DNA from: an uncultured Eubacteriales bacterium
Lineage (GTDB): Bacteria; Bacillota; Clostridia; Oscillospirales; CAG-382
DNA: 64,000 bases
Assembly (NCBI GenBank): GCA_934446095.1
Contig: CAKSDR010000001.1
Coordinates: 9,267 to 73,266 of the forward strand
Direction of reading: 5' to 3'
Under the pieces are notes generated by a model. That model saw nothing but the letters and a program-made list of their open reading frames with translations, did not search any database and was not told where the DNA came from. Both the position numbers and the translations under genes were made by a program. This document shows positions 1-8,565 of this stretch, piece after piece (within the stretch, counting starts at the first letter, position 1; each line of letters opens with the position of its first letter).

Positions 1-692
1 AGACCCTGTTCAAATCCATATATTTCTTCGACAGGAAATGATCCCGACAAAACTATTGCGCTGAGGCACACATCACTTGCGCTTGCAATTTTTCCAAGGC
101 TTGAAAGAAGGGCTTCCCTTGTGATTTTAAGTGTGTTTACCCTTAAAGTTACGCTCGGCGGCAATGCTGCAAAATGATTTGCAATTTTAAGGGCGGTATC
201 TTTTCCGTAGTCGCGTACCCATAAACTTATAATTTCTTCCGGTATGCTTGAAAAAACCGATATTCTCGTCAGTTCCTTTTCTTTTGATATTGTTTCGAAA
301 ATTTTATCTTTGCTTCTCGCAACGCTTCTCAAAACTGCGTTTACAAAACTCACCGAACTTTTCGGGCAGTACCTTTTCGCAAGTTCGACAGATTCGCAGC
401 ATGCCGCGCTGTCGGGAACTCTGTCCATGAACAGAATCTGGTAAATGCCCGTGCGCAAAAGGCACAGTACCATGTTGTCGATTTTTTCGAATTTTACGGA
501 AGAAAATTTTTTAATTATATAATCAAGAGTAATAAGTTTTTCAACGGTGCCGTAAAAAAGCGCGGTAAAAAAACTTTTGTCAAGTCCTTCGAACTTGTAT
601 TTTTTTATTACGGAAGAAACTTCAAGATTCGAATATCTTCCGTTTTTTATGCTTGAGTTTACTGATAGTAGCGCGGCTTGTCGTGGAGTCAA
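1..692 (-). CDS. rsmB: 16S rRNA m5C967 methyltransferase RsmB, N-terminal part (cut by window edge)
   Basis: RsmB makes 5-methylcytosine in 16S rRNA using S-adenosylmethionine. Only the first ~230 codons are here; the catalytic Rossmann domain with its cysteines lies beyond base 1. The translated part begins MTPRQAALLS and continues as an all-helical NusB-like RNA-binding domain (about residues 1-130, including ALFYGTVEKL and FVNAVLRSV), then the linker into the methyltransferase (LRVNTLK near residue 195). I place the start at the TTG at 692, preceded by AAAGAGG. It is the last visible gene of the yicC-to-rsmB minus-strand operon, 20 nt after the peptidase gene, which matches the usual Firmicutes order. 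Confidence 0.88.
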   Translation of the reverse strand, partial: MTPRQAALLSVNSSIKNGRYSNLEVSSVIKKYKFEGLDKSFFTALFYGTVEKLITLDYIIKKFSSVKFEKIDNMVLCLLRTGIYQILFMDRVPDSAACCESVELAKRYCPKSSVSFVNAVLRSVARSKDKIFETISKEKELTRISVFSSIPEEIISLWVRDYGKDTALKIANHFAALPPSVTLRVNTLKITREALLSSLGKIASASDVCLSAIVLSGSFPVEEIYGFEQG

Positions 693-712
693 AACGGGTA
701 CCTCTTTCTTTG

Positions 713-1411
713 TTATCTTTTTCTGTTGCCGCTGCCGGAAACCAAAATTATGAGCCTTAAAAGGTTCGCAAGAGAAACGAAAAGAGCCGCAACATAGGTA
801 AGTGCCGCCGCACGAAGGGTTTTCCGGGCGGCAGAAATATCGTCGCCGTTCATATATGAACAGCCTTTTATTGCCTCCATTGCCCGTGCGCTCGCATTGA
901 ATTCGACCGGAAGCGTAACAAGCTGAAATAAGGTTGCAACAGCGAATGCGGCAACGCCGATTAAGGCAAGATTAAATGCGTCAAGAATTATTCCGAGAAT
1001 TACGAGAGGCATTGCAATGTTGGAACTTACGGAGCACAAAGGAATTATGGCCGTGCGTATTTTAACCGGGGTATATCCCTTTGCAAATTGCACTGCGTGG
1101 CCTGCTTCGTGACATGCAACGCCGATTGCGGCAGCGCTTGACGAAGAATATACGCTGTCGGAAAGATATATTTTGTTCGTTCTCGGATCATAGCAGTCTG
1201 TAAGATTGCCGTTTATATGTTCGATGGCAACGCCGGAAACGCCGTTTTTTTCAAGAACCATTCTTGCGGCGTCAGCTGCTGAAATATGCGAACTTGTCTG
1301 TACTGACGAATATTTTTTAAATGTTATGGATACGTTCATCTGTGCCCACATCGCAAAAAGTACGGCGGGCAGAACAAGAACAAAATATGAAGAATAATAA
1401 TCGAATCCCAT
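713..1411 (-). CDS. yugP: Membrane-embedded neutral zinc metallopeptidase, YugP family
   Basis: 232-residue predicted membrane protease. An N-terminal membrane segment (about residues 8-24) is followed by a soluble part with the zinc motif HEAGH (101-105), then hydrophobic helices and the family signature LPVEFNASAR (167-176), whose glutamate is the likely third zinc ligand. Three further hydrophobic stretches lie around 135-165 and 205-225. The ATG at 1411 is preferred over an in-frame GTG at 1420 because the GTG lies inside the GGTGAT ribosome site. It sits between fmt and rsmB, the position of yugP in many Firmicutes. Substrates are unknown. Confidence 0.85.
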   Translation of the reverse strand: MGFDYYSSYFVLVLPAVLFAMWAQMNVSITFKKYSSVQTSSHISAADAARMVLEKNGVSGVAIEHINGNLTDCYDPRTNKIYLSDSVYSSSSAAAIGVACHEAGHAVQFAKGYTPVKIRTAIIPLCSVSSNIAMPLVILGIILDAFNLALIGVAAFAVATLFQLVTLPVEFNASARAMEAIKGCSYMNGDDISAARKTLRAAALTYVAALFVSLANLLRLIILVSGSGNRKR

Positions 1412-1434
1412 AAATATCACCTTTCAAAAAATTG

Positions 1435-2373
1435 TTATGAGAAGATACTTTCAAAACTAAGCTTTCTTCCGTTTATAAGGTCGCCTACCGATAAGGCTTT
1501 TGAGCCTTCCGGTTTTATTTTTCTTATTTTTATGCAGTCGCGTCCGCATGCCACGGTAACGCCGATGCATGATAAAGATATTATTTCGCCGGGTTTTTTG
1601 CCATGCTGCATTTTTATATATTCGGTGTCGTAAATTTTTGCGGGCCTTCCGTCTATATTGCATATAGCGGAGGGAAAAGGCGAAAGTCCGCGGATTTTGT
1701 CGTGAACTTTTTTTGCGTCGCAACTAAAATCTATATGGGTTTCCGGCTTTTCTATTTTCGGAGCGTAGGTTGCAAGTGAATCGTCCTGTTTTATTCTCGG
1801 AAAATCACCGTCTTTTATGGCGTTTACGGTTTTTACAAGCAGTTCTCCACCCATTTGCGCAAGTCTGTCCCAAAGTTCACCGACGGTTTCGTTTTCACCT
1901 ATTTCGGTTTTCTTTGTAAATATAATATCTCCGGTATCAAGGGAGGTGTCCATGAACATTGTTGTAATGCCGGTAGCGGTTTTTCCGTCAATTACCGCCC
2001 GCTGTATAGGCGCGGCGCCCCTGTATTCCGGCAGGAGAGAACCGTGAACGTTGATGCAGCCGTATTTAGGATAATTTATAACATATTCCGGAAGCAGTTT
2101 TCCATAAGCGACAACCGTTATTATATCGGGCTGCAGCAGCGCCAAAAGATCTGCAATCGCGTCGTTTTTTAAAGTAGCCGGCTGATATACGGGAAGGGCT
2201 TTGGAATTTGCGTATTCCTTTACCGGGGAGTATGCGATTTTAAGCCCGCGCCCCTTTGCCTTGTCTTCTCCCGTAATTACACCGACTATATTTTCTCCGG
2301 CTTCAAACAGGCATTTTAAAGAACACATGGCGAAATCAGGCGTTCCCATAAAAAGTATCCTTAATTTTTCCAT
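1435..2373 (-). CDS. fmt: Methionyl-tRNA formyltransferase
   Basis: Formylates the amino group of Met-tRNAfMet from 10-formyl-tetrahydrofolate before initiation. The 312-residue length is typical. The N-terminal Rossmann domain starts LRILFMGTPDFA; the catalytic set is visible as N108, H110 and D146, with the signature SLLPEYRGAAPIQ (112-124). The C-terminal oligonucleotide-binding domain runs from about 205. The ATG directly follows the TAA of def (zero spacing), and its GGAGG site lies inside the def coding end, so the two are probably translationally coupled. Deformylase and formyltransferase work as a pair on nascent proteins. Confidence 0.96.
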   Translation of the reverse strand: MEKLRILFMGTPDFAMCSLKCLFEAGENIVGVITGEDKAKGRGLKIAYSPVKEYANSKALPVYQPATLKNDAIADLLALLQPDIITVVAYGKLLPEYVINYPKYGCINVHGSLLPEYRGAAPIQRAVIDGKTATGITTMFMDTSLDTGDIIFTKKTEIGENETVGELWDRLAQMGGELLVKTVNAIKDGDFPRIKQDDSLATYAPKIEKPETHIDFSCDAKKVHDKIRGLSPFPSAICNIDGRPAKIYDTEYIKMQHGKKPGEIISLSCIGVTVACGRDCIKIRKIKPEGSKALSVGDLINGRKLSFESIFS

Positions 2374-2856
2374 TTATTCCTCCACGTCTTCGCTGTCAAA
2401 AATTTCATAAGCCTTGTCAATGTATAAAATTCCGTCGAGATGGTCGTACTCATGGCAAAGGCACCTTCCGAAAAGTTCGGTTCCGGTGTATGAGAATTCT
2501 TTTCCGTCGGAATTTGTCGCCGTGACGGTTACAGTCATGGGACGGATAACGTTTCCGTATTTTCCGGGAATCGAAAGACAGCCTTCAATGCCGTCCTGCG
2601 TTCCCTGTTCGCTTATGATTTTCGGATTTATAAATTCAATTATCTTATGACCGCCGTTTTCATCTCCGACATCAATTATAAAAATTCTTCTCAGAATACC
2701 TACCTGGGGCGCGGCAAGACCTACTCCGCCTGACTCTATCAGGGTATCTTTCATGTCACCGATAAGGGTTTTTATTTTATCCGTTATTGTATCGACAGGC
2801 TTTGATTTTTTTCTTAAAATATCATCGCCTTCTTTTACGATTTTTAAAAGAGCCAA
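2374..2856 (-). CDS. def: Peptide deformylase
   Basis: Metal-dependent hydrolase that removes the formyl group from new proteins. All three motifs are intact in the 160-residue product: GVGLAAPQVG (44-53), EGCLSIP (91-97, metal ligand C93) and HEYDH (135-139, two histidine ligands and the catalytic glutamate). I chose the TTG at 2856, giving MALLKIVKEG as in other deformylases, because AGGAAG lies 8 nt upstream. A GTG at 2865 is also open but overlaps that ribosome site. It is immediately followed by fmt. Confidence 0.95.
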   Translation of the reverse strand: MALLKIVKEGDDILRKKSKPVDTITDKIKTLIGDMKDTLIESGGVGLAAPQVGILRRIFIIDVGDENGGHKIIEFINPKIISEQGTQDGIEGCLSIPGKYGNVIRPMTVTVTATNSDGKEFSYTGTELFGRCLCHEYDHLDGILYIDKAYEIFDSEDVEE

Positions 2857-2886
2857 AACTTTCACTTCCTTATTTTATGTTCGGAA

Positions 2887-5412
2887 TCATAAAGAAACCG
2901 GATTTATGTCTATCGTAACGAGAACGTCTTCCGGCAGCCCGGAAAAATCCGAGTACATAGTCTGTAAAAACTGACGCGTTCTTCTTGTATTTTTGCATTT
3001 AATTATATATCTTATTCTGTACTGTCCCTGAAGTTTAAATATGGGAGCCTGAAACGGCCCGTAAACTATGAGGCTTACATCTTTAAATTCTGATTTTGCG
3101 TATGTTGATAACTTTTCGCCGAAAAGTTTCGATGTGTTTATGGCATCCGCCTTGACGGGACTTGAAAAATTTATGCATACAATATCGCAGAACGGAGGAA
3201 ATACGGAGGCCTTGCGAAGTTTTATTTCTCCGTCGTAGAACTTTTCGTAATTTTGACTTGAGGCAAGCTGCAGAATCTCGTTGTCCGGACGGTATGTCTG
3301 AATAACAGCTCTTCCGCTGTGATTTCCTCTGCCCGCTCTGCCGAGAACTTGGGTTATAAGTGAAAAAGTTTTTTCATTCGCGCGAAAATCGTTGATGTAA
3401 AGAGATGTATCGGCCATGATAACGCCCACAAGCGTTACATTCTTAAAGTCATGACCTTTTGTTACCATTTGGGTTCCGACAAGAATGTCTGCTTCGTTAT
3501 TCCTGAATGATGATAAGATTTTTTCATGCGACAGTTTTCCGCCTGTGGAATCCGTATCCATTCTCAAAATCCGTGCCGTCGGATAAAAACTTTTCAGTTC
3601 TTCCTCCAAAAGCTGCGTTCCGAATCCCATATATGCGATTTTATCGCTGCCGCACAAGGTACATGTCTTAAAATCCGGAACTGTGTATCCGCAGTAATGA
3701 CACATAAGGTAACCTTCGCCGGTGCTTTTTCTGTGGTATGTAAGCGAGACCGAACAGTTCGGACAGCTTGCAACGCCGCCGCAGTTTCTGCAGTTAACGA
3801 AAGCATGATACCCGCGCCGGTTTACGAAAAGTATGGATTGCATGGAATCCTCAAGGTTTTTTTGAAGTTCGTCATGCAAAACCTTGCCTATCATTTTGGG
3901 TTTTGCGGATTTTTCGGCATCTGTGTAAGCAGCTTCGCTTTTCATGTCATATATATAAACCTTCGGAAGACATGCGTTTCCGAAACGTTTTTTCAGTTTT
4001 ATAAGAGTATACGCGCCGCACTCGGCCTTGTAGTAACTTTCAATGCTCGGGGTTGCCGAAGATAAAAGCATGAGGCAATTGTTCTTGGCACACCGAAACC
4101 GCGCAATATCTCTTGCATGGTATTTCGGTTTCATGTCTGATTTAAAAGACGTTTCCTGCTCTTCGTCGATTACTATAAGCCCGAGGTTATCAACGGGCGC
4201 AAATACTGCGGAGCGGGTACCTATTATTACGTCGGCTTTCCCTTCGTTGATTCTTTTCCATGTATCGATTTTTTCCCCTGCGGAAAGCGCGGAATGTATT
4301 ATGGCGATTCTTCCGGGATACCGTCCGGCAAATACGGCGATATTCTGACTTGTAAGGGCTATTTCCGGGACGAGAAAAATTACTTTTTTGTTTTCAGCCA
4401 CAACCCTGTCGGTGAGTTTCAAAATAACGTTTGTTTTTCCGCTGCCGGTTATTCCGAACAGCAACGCGGCTTTTGCAGTATGGGAATTATATAAATCCAA
4501 AAGTTTGCAAAAAGCGTCGTTTTGTTCGTCCGAAAGGCGAAAATCCTCCGATTTTGGCATGCTTTCAAAATCATACGGGTTTCTGTACTGCCCGATGTCC
4601 ACATATTCCGCGCAGCCTTTTTTAATAAGTTCTTTTACAACAGATGCGCCGGCATTTGCCAGTTTTAAAACCTCGGACACTGAGCATATTGAATTGCAGT
4701 TCTGCAAAACACGAAGGACGTTTTTTTGCTTCGGCGTGATTTTTTTATTTTGTTCGGATAAACATTCATCGAGTTTGCAATGATCGATTTTAAGTTTTAA
4801 GTATCTTACGGTTTTTTCGTTTATGTGCATATTCGTATCGGAGTGTTTTTCGAGAATTCCGAGCCGGCACAGAGAGTTTGCGCATACTTTTGCTCCCGAG
4901 CCGAAATTTTTAGTAAGGTCGAATGAGGAAACTTTTGAATTTCTTTTTATATATTCGACTATTTCGCACGCAGCCTGATTTAGGGAATCATAAGTTTTGC
5001 CTGAAATTACGGTGTCTTTTTTTATTTCAAAATATTCGTCGGTCTTTATGCTGATACCTGCCGGCATCACCGTTTTTACTGCTTCTCCAACGGTGCAAAT
5101 GCACATTTCCTTGATATACATGCAAAGATCCAGCAGGTCGTCCTTTAAAAACACCCCGTCCCGCTGTACCCAGCTCAGCGGCTTTGCCTTGTCAAATTTC
5201 GGAGCGTCATATAAACTTGAAACGACGGCGGTTTTGATTGAATTTCCCATGCCGAACGGAACGGTTGCAATGCAGCCGCGCTTTATATATTCTCTGAAAT
5301 TTTCCGGAACAAAATATTCGTATTCTTTGTCGATTTTATACGGAGAAGAAAGAATATACACGCCGGCATAAAGATTTTTGCATGTTTGTTCATCGCATCT
5401 TTGCTCGGACAT
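2887..5412 (-). CDS. priA: Primosomal replication restart helicase PriA
   Basis: 841-residue 3'-5' DNA helicase that recognises stalled forks and reloads the replisome. In order: N-terminal 3'-DNA-binding domain (about 15-115), a winged-helix region (about 225-275), helicase core with Walker A GITGSGKT (320-327) and Walker B DEEQ (416-419, where DEEH is usual), then two zinc-binding cysteine clusters (CRNCGG..CPNC and CHYCG..CTLCG, about 555-605), helicase lobe 2 (VGTQMVTKGHDF) and the C-terminal domain. The ATG at 5412 has GGAGG 7 nt upstream. In B. subtilis coaBC lies between rpoZ and priA; here it is absent. Confidence 0.96.
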   Translation of the reverse strand: MSEQRCDEQTCKNLYAGVYILSSPYKIDKEYEYFVPENFREYIKRGCIATVPFGMGNSIKTAVVSSLYDAPKFDKAKPLSWVQRDGVFLKDDLLDLCMYIKEMCICTVGEAVKTVMPAGISIKTDEYFEIKKDTVISGKTYDSLNQAACEIVEYIKRNSKVSSFDLTKNFGSGAKVCANSLCRLGILEKHSDTNMHINEKTVRYLKLKIDHCKLDECLSEQNKKITPKQKNVLRVLQNCNSICSVSEVLKLANAGASVVKELIKKGCAEYVDIGQYRNPYDFESMPKSEDFRLSDEQNDAFCKLLDLYNSHTAKAALLFGITGSGKTNVILKLTDRVVAENKKVIFLVPEIALTSQNIAVFAGRYPGRIAIIHSALSAGEKIDTWKRINEGKADVIIGTRSAVFAPVDNLGLIVIDEEQETSFKSDMKPKYHARDIARFRCAKNNCLMLLSSATPSIESYYKAECGAYTLIKLKKRFGNACLPKVYIYDMKSEAAYTDAEKSAKPKMIGKVLHDELQKNLEDSMQSILFVNRRGYHAFVNCRNCGGVASCPNCSVSLTYHRKSTGEGYLMCHYCGYTVPDFKTCTLCGSDKIAYMGFGTQLLEEELKSFYPTARILRMDTDSTGGKLSHEKILSSFRNNEADILVGTQMVTKGHDFKNVTLVGVIMADTSLYINDFRANEKTFSLITQVLGRAGRGNHSGRAVIQTYRPDNEILQLASSQNYEKFYDGEIKLRKASVFPPFCDIVCINFSSPVKADAINTSKLFGEKLSTYAKSEFKDVSLIVYGPFQAPIFKLQGQYRIRYIIKCKNTRRTRQFLQTMYSDFSGLPEDVLVTIDINPVSL

Positions 5413-5462
5413 ACTTTTTCCTCCTTTTAAACCGTTATTTTGATACGCATATAAATGCAGAC

Positions 5463-5509
5463 AAGGCTGCGGGCATAGAATGCTTTTAAAAGCGAAAATG
5501 CGCAGCCTT
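5463..5509. other. Two-tier stem-loop between rpoZ and priA
   Basis: A perfect 9-bp inverted repeat (AAGGCTGCG at 5463-5471, CGCAGCCTT at 5501-5509) encloses a second palindrome, GCTTTTAAAAGC (about 5482-5493). In the transcribed minus direction it is not followed by a T run, so it is more likely an mRNA stability or processing hairpin than a terminator. The A/T-rich tract ATATTTTTATTTT follows it only on the plus strand, where no gene is upstream. Confidence 0.5.
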
Positions 5510-5537
5510 ATATTTTTATTTTAATTTGAAAGCGCTG

Positions 5538-5819
5538 TTATTCAATGCCGTTAAGCCCTGCGTTAAGGGCCTTTTCAAGAGAGGTTTCTTCAAGTTTTAT
5601 ATCTCCCGACGCAATTTTATTTATAGCAATTTTTATTGGTTTTTCTTCAAGAAGTTCTTTTTTTGTGACAAGGGTGCTGTCGCAAAGTGCAGAATCGGGA
5701 TTTTCAAGTTCCTTTTCACATAAATTTGTAATATACCTTGCGCTTTTTGCTGCTGCTATAACCAGTATATATCTGTTGAATTTTCCTTTTGTAAGCTGTT
5801 GTATTGATGGTTTTACCAT
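5538..5819 (-). CDS. rpoZ: RNA polymerase omega subunit
   Basis: 93-residue small subunit that helps assemble RNA polymerase around beta-prime. It begins MVKPSIQQL, contains the RYILVIAAAKSARYI helix (family: Y.LV..aakrAR.i) near residues 17-31, and ends with the KPIKIAINKIASGDI helix. The ATG at 5819 has AAGGAG 11 nt upstream. It sits between gmk and priA in the standard Firmicutes order. Confidence 0.93.
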   Translation of the reverse strand: MVKPSIQQLTKGKFNRYILVIAAAKSARYITNLCEKELENPDSALCDSTLVTKKELLEEKPIKIAINKIASGDIKLEETSLEKALNAGLNGIE

Positions 5820-5860
5820 GATTTTCGGTTCTCCTTATGATTTAAATTATTAATTATCTA

Positions 5861-6475
5861 TTAGTCGTCAAAATAAGATTTTATAATATCGTATCTGTTG
5901 AACGGGGTAAGACACGAGGCCCTTACAGCCGCAAAAAAGTCATCGGCGGCTTCTTTTATACGGCCGTGTTTGTTTAAGATTATATAGTCGTATAAAAGCG
6001 CGGAGGAAAGTTCGTGCGACGCAATTTTGAGCCTGTTGCATATGGTTTGCTCGTTTTCGGTGTTTCTTCCGCGAAGCCTTTTTTCGAGTTCGGCGCGGCT
6101 TTCCGGTGTTATAAATATAAATACTGCGCCGGGGAAAATTTTCTTTATCTGCATCGCGCCCTGAACGTCTATTTCAAGTATTACGTTTTTGCCCTTGTTA
6201 AGGTTTTCATTTACAAAGTCAAGCGGCGTTCCGTAATAATTTCCGTTATACTTTGCGTGTTCCACAAATCCTGAGGCTTTTATTTTGTTTTCAAACTCTT
6301 TTTTCGTTATGAAAAAATAATTTTTTCCGTCTATCTCGCCTTCACGCGGTTTTCTTGTGGTTGCGGAAACGGAATATATAAAAGAGTCGTTTTTAAGAAT
6401 TTCTTTAAGAAGCGTACCTTTGCCGGCACCTGACGGACCTGATACAACAACTAATTTTCCAAGGGTTTTCTTCAT
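5861..6475 (-). CDS. gmk: Guanylate kinase
   Basis: Converts GMP to GDP with ATP, needed for GTP, dGTP and nucleotide signals. 204 residues, normal length. P-loop GPSGAGKG at about 13-20, guanine-binding [17 protein letters not shown] (about 40-56), and the lid YYGTPLDFV (about 80-88) are all present. Its ATG overlaps the TGA of remA by four bases (ATGA), which suggests translational coupling. Confidence 0.97.
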   Translation of the reverse strand: MKKTLGKLVVVSGPSGAGKGTLLKEILKNDSFIYSVSATTRKPREGEIDGKNYFFITKKEFENKIKASGFVEHAKYNGNYYGTPLDFVNENLNKGKNVILEIDVQGAMQIKKIFPGAVFIFITPESRAELEKRLRGRNTENEQTICNRLKIASHELSSALLYDYIILNKHGRIKEAADDFFAAVRASCLTPFNRYDIIKSYFDD

Positions 6476-6741
6476 TCTTTTATTTCCTCTTCGTCATAGG
6501 ATTCTTCATCGCCGGCTATCCGGTTTTTGATTGTTTCCGGTTGTATTGCGGATAAAATTATATGTTCGCTGTCAGTGATAATAACGGCTCTTGTGCGTCT
6601 TCCGCATGTAACGTCAACCAGTCTTAAACTGTCCCTTGTATCCTGGACCATTCTTTTTACCGGCGCTGAATCGGGGCTTACGAGGGCAACGATTCTTTCG
6701 GCGCAGACCATGTTCCCAAAACCTATATTTATAAGTTTCAT
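6472..6741 (-). CDS. remA: DNA-binding regulator of the RemA / DUF370 family
   Basis: 89-residue protein beginning [20 protein letters not shown], with the conserved [13 protein letters not shown] core at about 46-58. In B. subtilis RemA forms an oligomeric ring that wraps DNA and activates biofilm matrix and osmoprotection genes. Here only family membership is supported, not the targets. AAAGGA precedes the ATG. It lies between yicC and gmk, a linkage found across Firmicutes. Confidence 0.92.
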   Translation of the reverse strand: MKLINIGFGNMVCAERIVALVSPDSAPVKRMVQDTRDSLRLVDVTCGRRTRAVIITDSEHIILSAIQPETIKNRIAGDEESYDEEEIKE

Positions 6742-6771
6742 TTTTATATCCTTTCGGTTAGCAAATAAGTT

Positions 6772-7671
6772 TTATTCGATATTTTGAATTTGTTCCCTTA
6801 TTTTTTCAGTTTCGCTTTTTGCCTCGACAACAAGTGCGGCAATACCGGCATCGAGAACTTTGGAACCTGTCGTATTAATCTCACGGTTGATTTCCTGAAG
6901 CAAAAAGTCAAGTTTTCTTCCGACAAGGTTAGGATCTTTCGGGTCGCCGCCCGATAAAATTTTTCTGAACTGAGAGAAATGACTTTCAAGACGGACCATT
7001 TCTTCGTCAACGGCAACTTTGTCCGCAAATATCGCCACTTCCGTAAGTATTCTTGATTCGTCTATCGGCAGATTGCCGATTGTTTCTTTTATTTTCTCCG
7101 TAAGGCGCGCTTTATATGACGATGTAATCTCGGGCAGGTGTTCCTTTATTTTTTCGATTATACCTTCAAGAACAGAAAGTTTTGAAAGTACGTCTTGCTG
7201 AAGTTTTTCGCCTTCCGCACATTTCATGGAATATAACTGCTCAAGCGCCTGTGTTATTACCGGCAAAAGAGGGTTCCATATTTTTTCGTCATCGTCTTCT
7301 TCGGGTTTTGTAATCATAAAAATATCTTTGTTCTGTGCAACTTTTGATACTGTTATATCGTCACGCAGCGAAAAATCGTCGCGCAGAGAGTAAAGGCAGT
7401 CGAGATAGTTTTTAAGATATGTTTTGTTCAAAGATATAAGATTTTCGTCAGAGTCCGTAAAATTATCGAAACTTATGTAAAAATCTATTTTTCCTCGCTT
7501 TGCGTATTCGGAAACAAGGCTTTTGATTTTTTCTTCAAACCTCAGGTATACCCTCGGCATTTTGCAAGTGATGTCAAGGTATCTTGAGTTTACGGATTTA
7601 AGTTCTACGGTGACGGTTTTTCCCGAAATCGGAGCGGAGGCTCTTCCGTGACCTGTCATGCTAAGTATCAT
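6772..7671 (-). CDS. yicC: YicC/YloC-family endoribonuclease
   Basis: 299-residue protein with both family halves: N-terminal YicC-like domain beginning MILSMTGHGRA and ELKSVNSRYLD (about 1-160), and C-terminal DUF1732 with LDFLLQEINREINTTGSK (about 251-268). Members have been shown to be endoribonucleases acting in RNA turnover. It is the first gene of the operon, with GAGAAGGG 13 nt before the ATG and a near-consensus promoter about 100 nt upstream (7772-7800). Confidence 0.93.
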   Translation of the reverse strand: MILSMTGHGRASAPISGKTVTVELKSVNSRYLDITCKMPRVYLRFEEKIKSLVSEYAKRGKIDFYISFDNFTDSDENLISLNKTYLKNYLDCLYSLRDDFSLRDDITVSKVAQNKDIFMITKPEEDDDEKIWNPLLPVITQALEQLYSMKCAEGEKLQQDVLSKLSVLEGIIEKIKEHLPEITSSYKARLTEKIKETIGNLPIDESRILTEVAIFADKVAVDEEMVRLESHFSQFRKILSGGDPKDPNLVGRKLDFLLQEINREINTTGSKVLDAGIAALVVEAKSETEKIREQIQNIE

Positions 7672-7771
7672 AATTTATTTAAAACCCTTCTCAATTATAT
7701 AAGGTTTATTTTATACCGTGCAGGGCACGAGTATTTTTTTATAGTATAATTTACACATTATACTATAATAC

Positions 7772-7800
7772 AGTATAAATCATAGAGGCTTTTTTGTCAA
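7772..7800 (-). promoter_or_regulatory. Sigma-A promoter of the yicC-to-rsmB operon
   Basis: Read on the minus strand: TTGACA (7800-7795), 17-nt spacer, TATACT (7777-7772). This is close to consensus and fits constitutive expression of the nine-gene operon. The untranslated leader (~95 nt) includes a small CGTGC/GCACG palindrome. Confidence 0.85.
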
Positions 7801-7810
7801 TAAACAAAGG

Positions 7811-8350
7811 TTAATTTTTCCTGTCTGAAGGTAATATTTTCCGAAATTTTGCGTTATACACGAGAATAATTCTCGAAAGGGCGATGTCGTATGCAATAAA
7901 AAAGATGTTTGCAAAAATTATTATGACCGCAGTGTAAATCCCGGAAAGTTCTCCGAATCCCTGCACGGACAAAAAGTGAATAGAAATGTATATAATAAGA
8001 GCCATCGCCGCGTCAAAAGATAAAAACTTGAGTATTGTACATGGTATTTTCGGAATTTTGCTTTCAAGAAACCTCTTTAATATCGGATAGTACCCTATAA
8101 ATGCCGCGAAATATATAACCGATGTGCGAAACGGCATAAATATAAAGGATAGCACGCAGCTGATAAAGTATATTGAAAAAGCCGCTGCATACCCGAACCG
8201 ATACAGCCCTATAATTACTGCGAAAGACGCGATGGCACATGATGTAAGGTCAAGTATGTCAATTATTCCTCCGATAATAAGAAGTACCGTGCAGAGTCCT
8301 GAGAGAAGAGCGCATGCGGCGAGCATGCTTATGTTTGTCTTTTTTTTCAT
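7811..8350 (-). CDS. Small polytopic membrane protein, possibly an ECF substrate-binding-subunit relative
   Basis: 179 residues with about five to six hydrophobic helices. It begins with a helix carrying small residues (SMLAACALLSGLCTVLL), continues through a DLTSCAIASFAVIIGLYRFG segment and ends in a basic tail (KFRKILPSDRKN). The arrangement resembles small S-component-like membrane proteins, but I see no ligand-binding signature, so the function is unassigned. AAGGA precedes the ATG. It is transcribed separately from yicC, which has its own promoter. Confidence 0.6.
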   Translation of the reverse strand: MKKKTNISMLAACALLSGLCTVLLIIGGIIDILDLTSCAIASFAVIIGLYRFGYAAAFSIYFISCVLSFIFMPFRTSVIYFAAFIGYYPILKRFLESKIPKIPCTILKFLSFDAAMALIIYISIHFLSVQGFGELSGIYTAVIIIFANIFFIAYDIALSRIILVYNAKFRKILPSDRKN

Positions 8351-8396
8351 AAAATATATTCCTTTTTTTGTTTTTGTATGTTATAATAGCGGCAGT

Positions 8397-8444
8397 AAGT
8401 TTTGCAAAGCAAAACTTTGCGCGTCCGCAGGACGCTTTCCGCGG
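8397..8444. repeat. Cluster of perfect hairpins between divergent membrane-protein genes
   Basis: AAGTTTTGC (8397-8405), a 3-nt loop and GCAAAACTT (8409-8417) form a perfect 9-bp hairpin. It is followed at once by GCGTCC-gca-GGACGC (8421-8435) and the palindrome CCGCGG (8439-8444). Neither hairpin has a T tract, so they are not clear terminators. They lie in the 215-bp divergent spacer and could be an operator, a structured leader, or a miniature repeat. Confidence 0.5.
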
Positions 8445-8565
8445 AGCACGGTTAAAAATGTGCCGGCCGACGCTTTGCTTTTGCGCAATAACATCACTTA
8501 ATAAATTATACGATAAAAAAGCGCGATTTTCAATAAATTGCCGAAGATTTTCGGAAAGGGCTTTT

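Noticed and set aside
3526..4065. 179-codon plus-strand frame inside priA
   Set aside because: It lies antisense to the conserved helicase and zinc-binding core of priA, has no ribosome site and matches no known protein.
7681..7760. CGTGC-agg-GCACG hairpin followed by T-rich sequence as a plus-strand terminator
   Set aside because: No plus-strand gene lies upstream; it is in the leader of the yicC operon, with a stem of only 5 bp.
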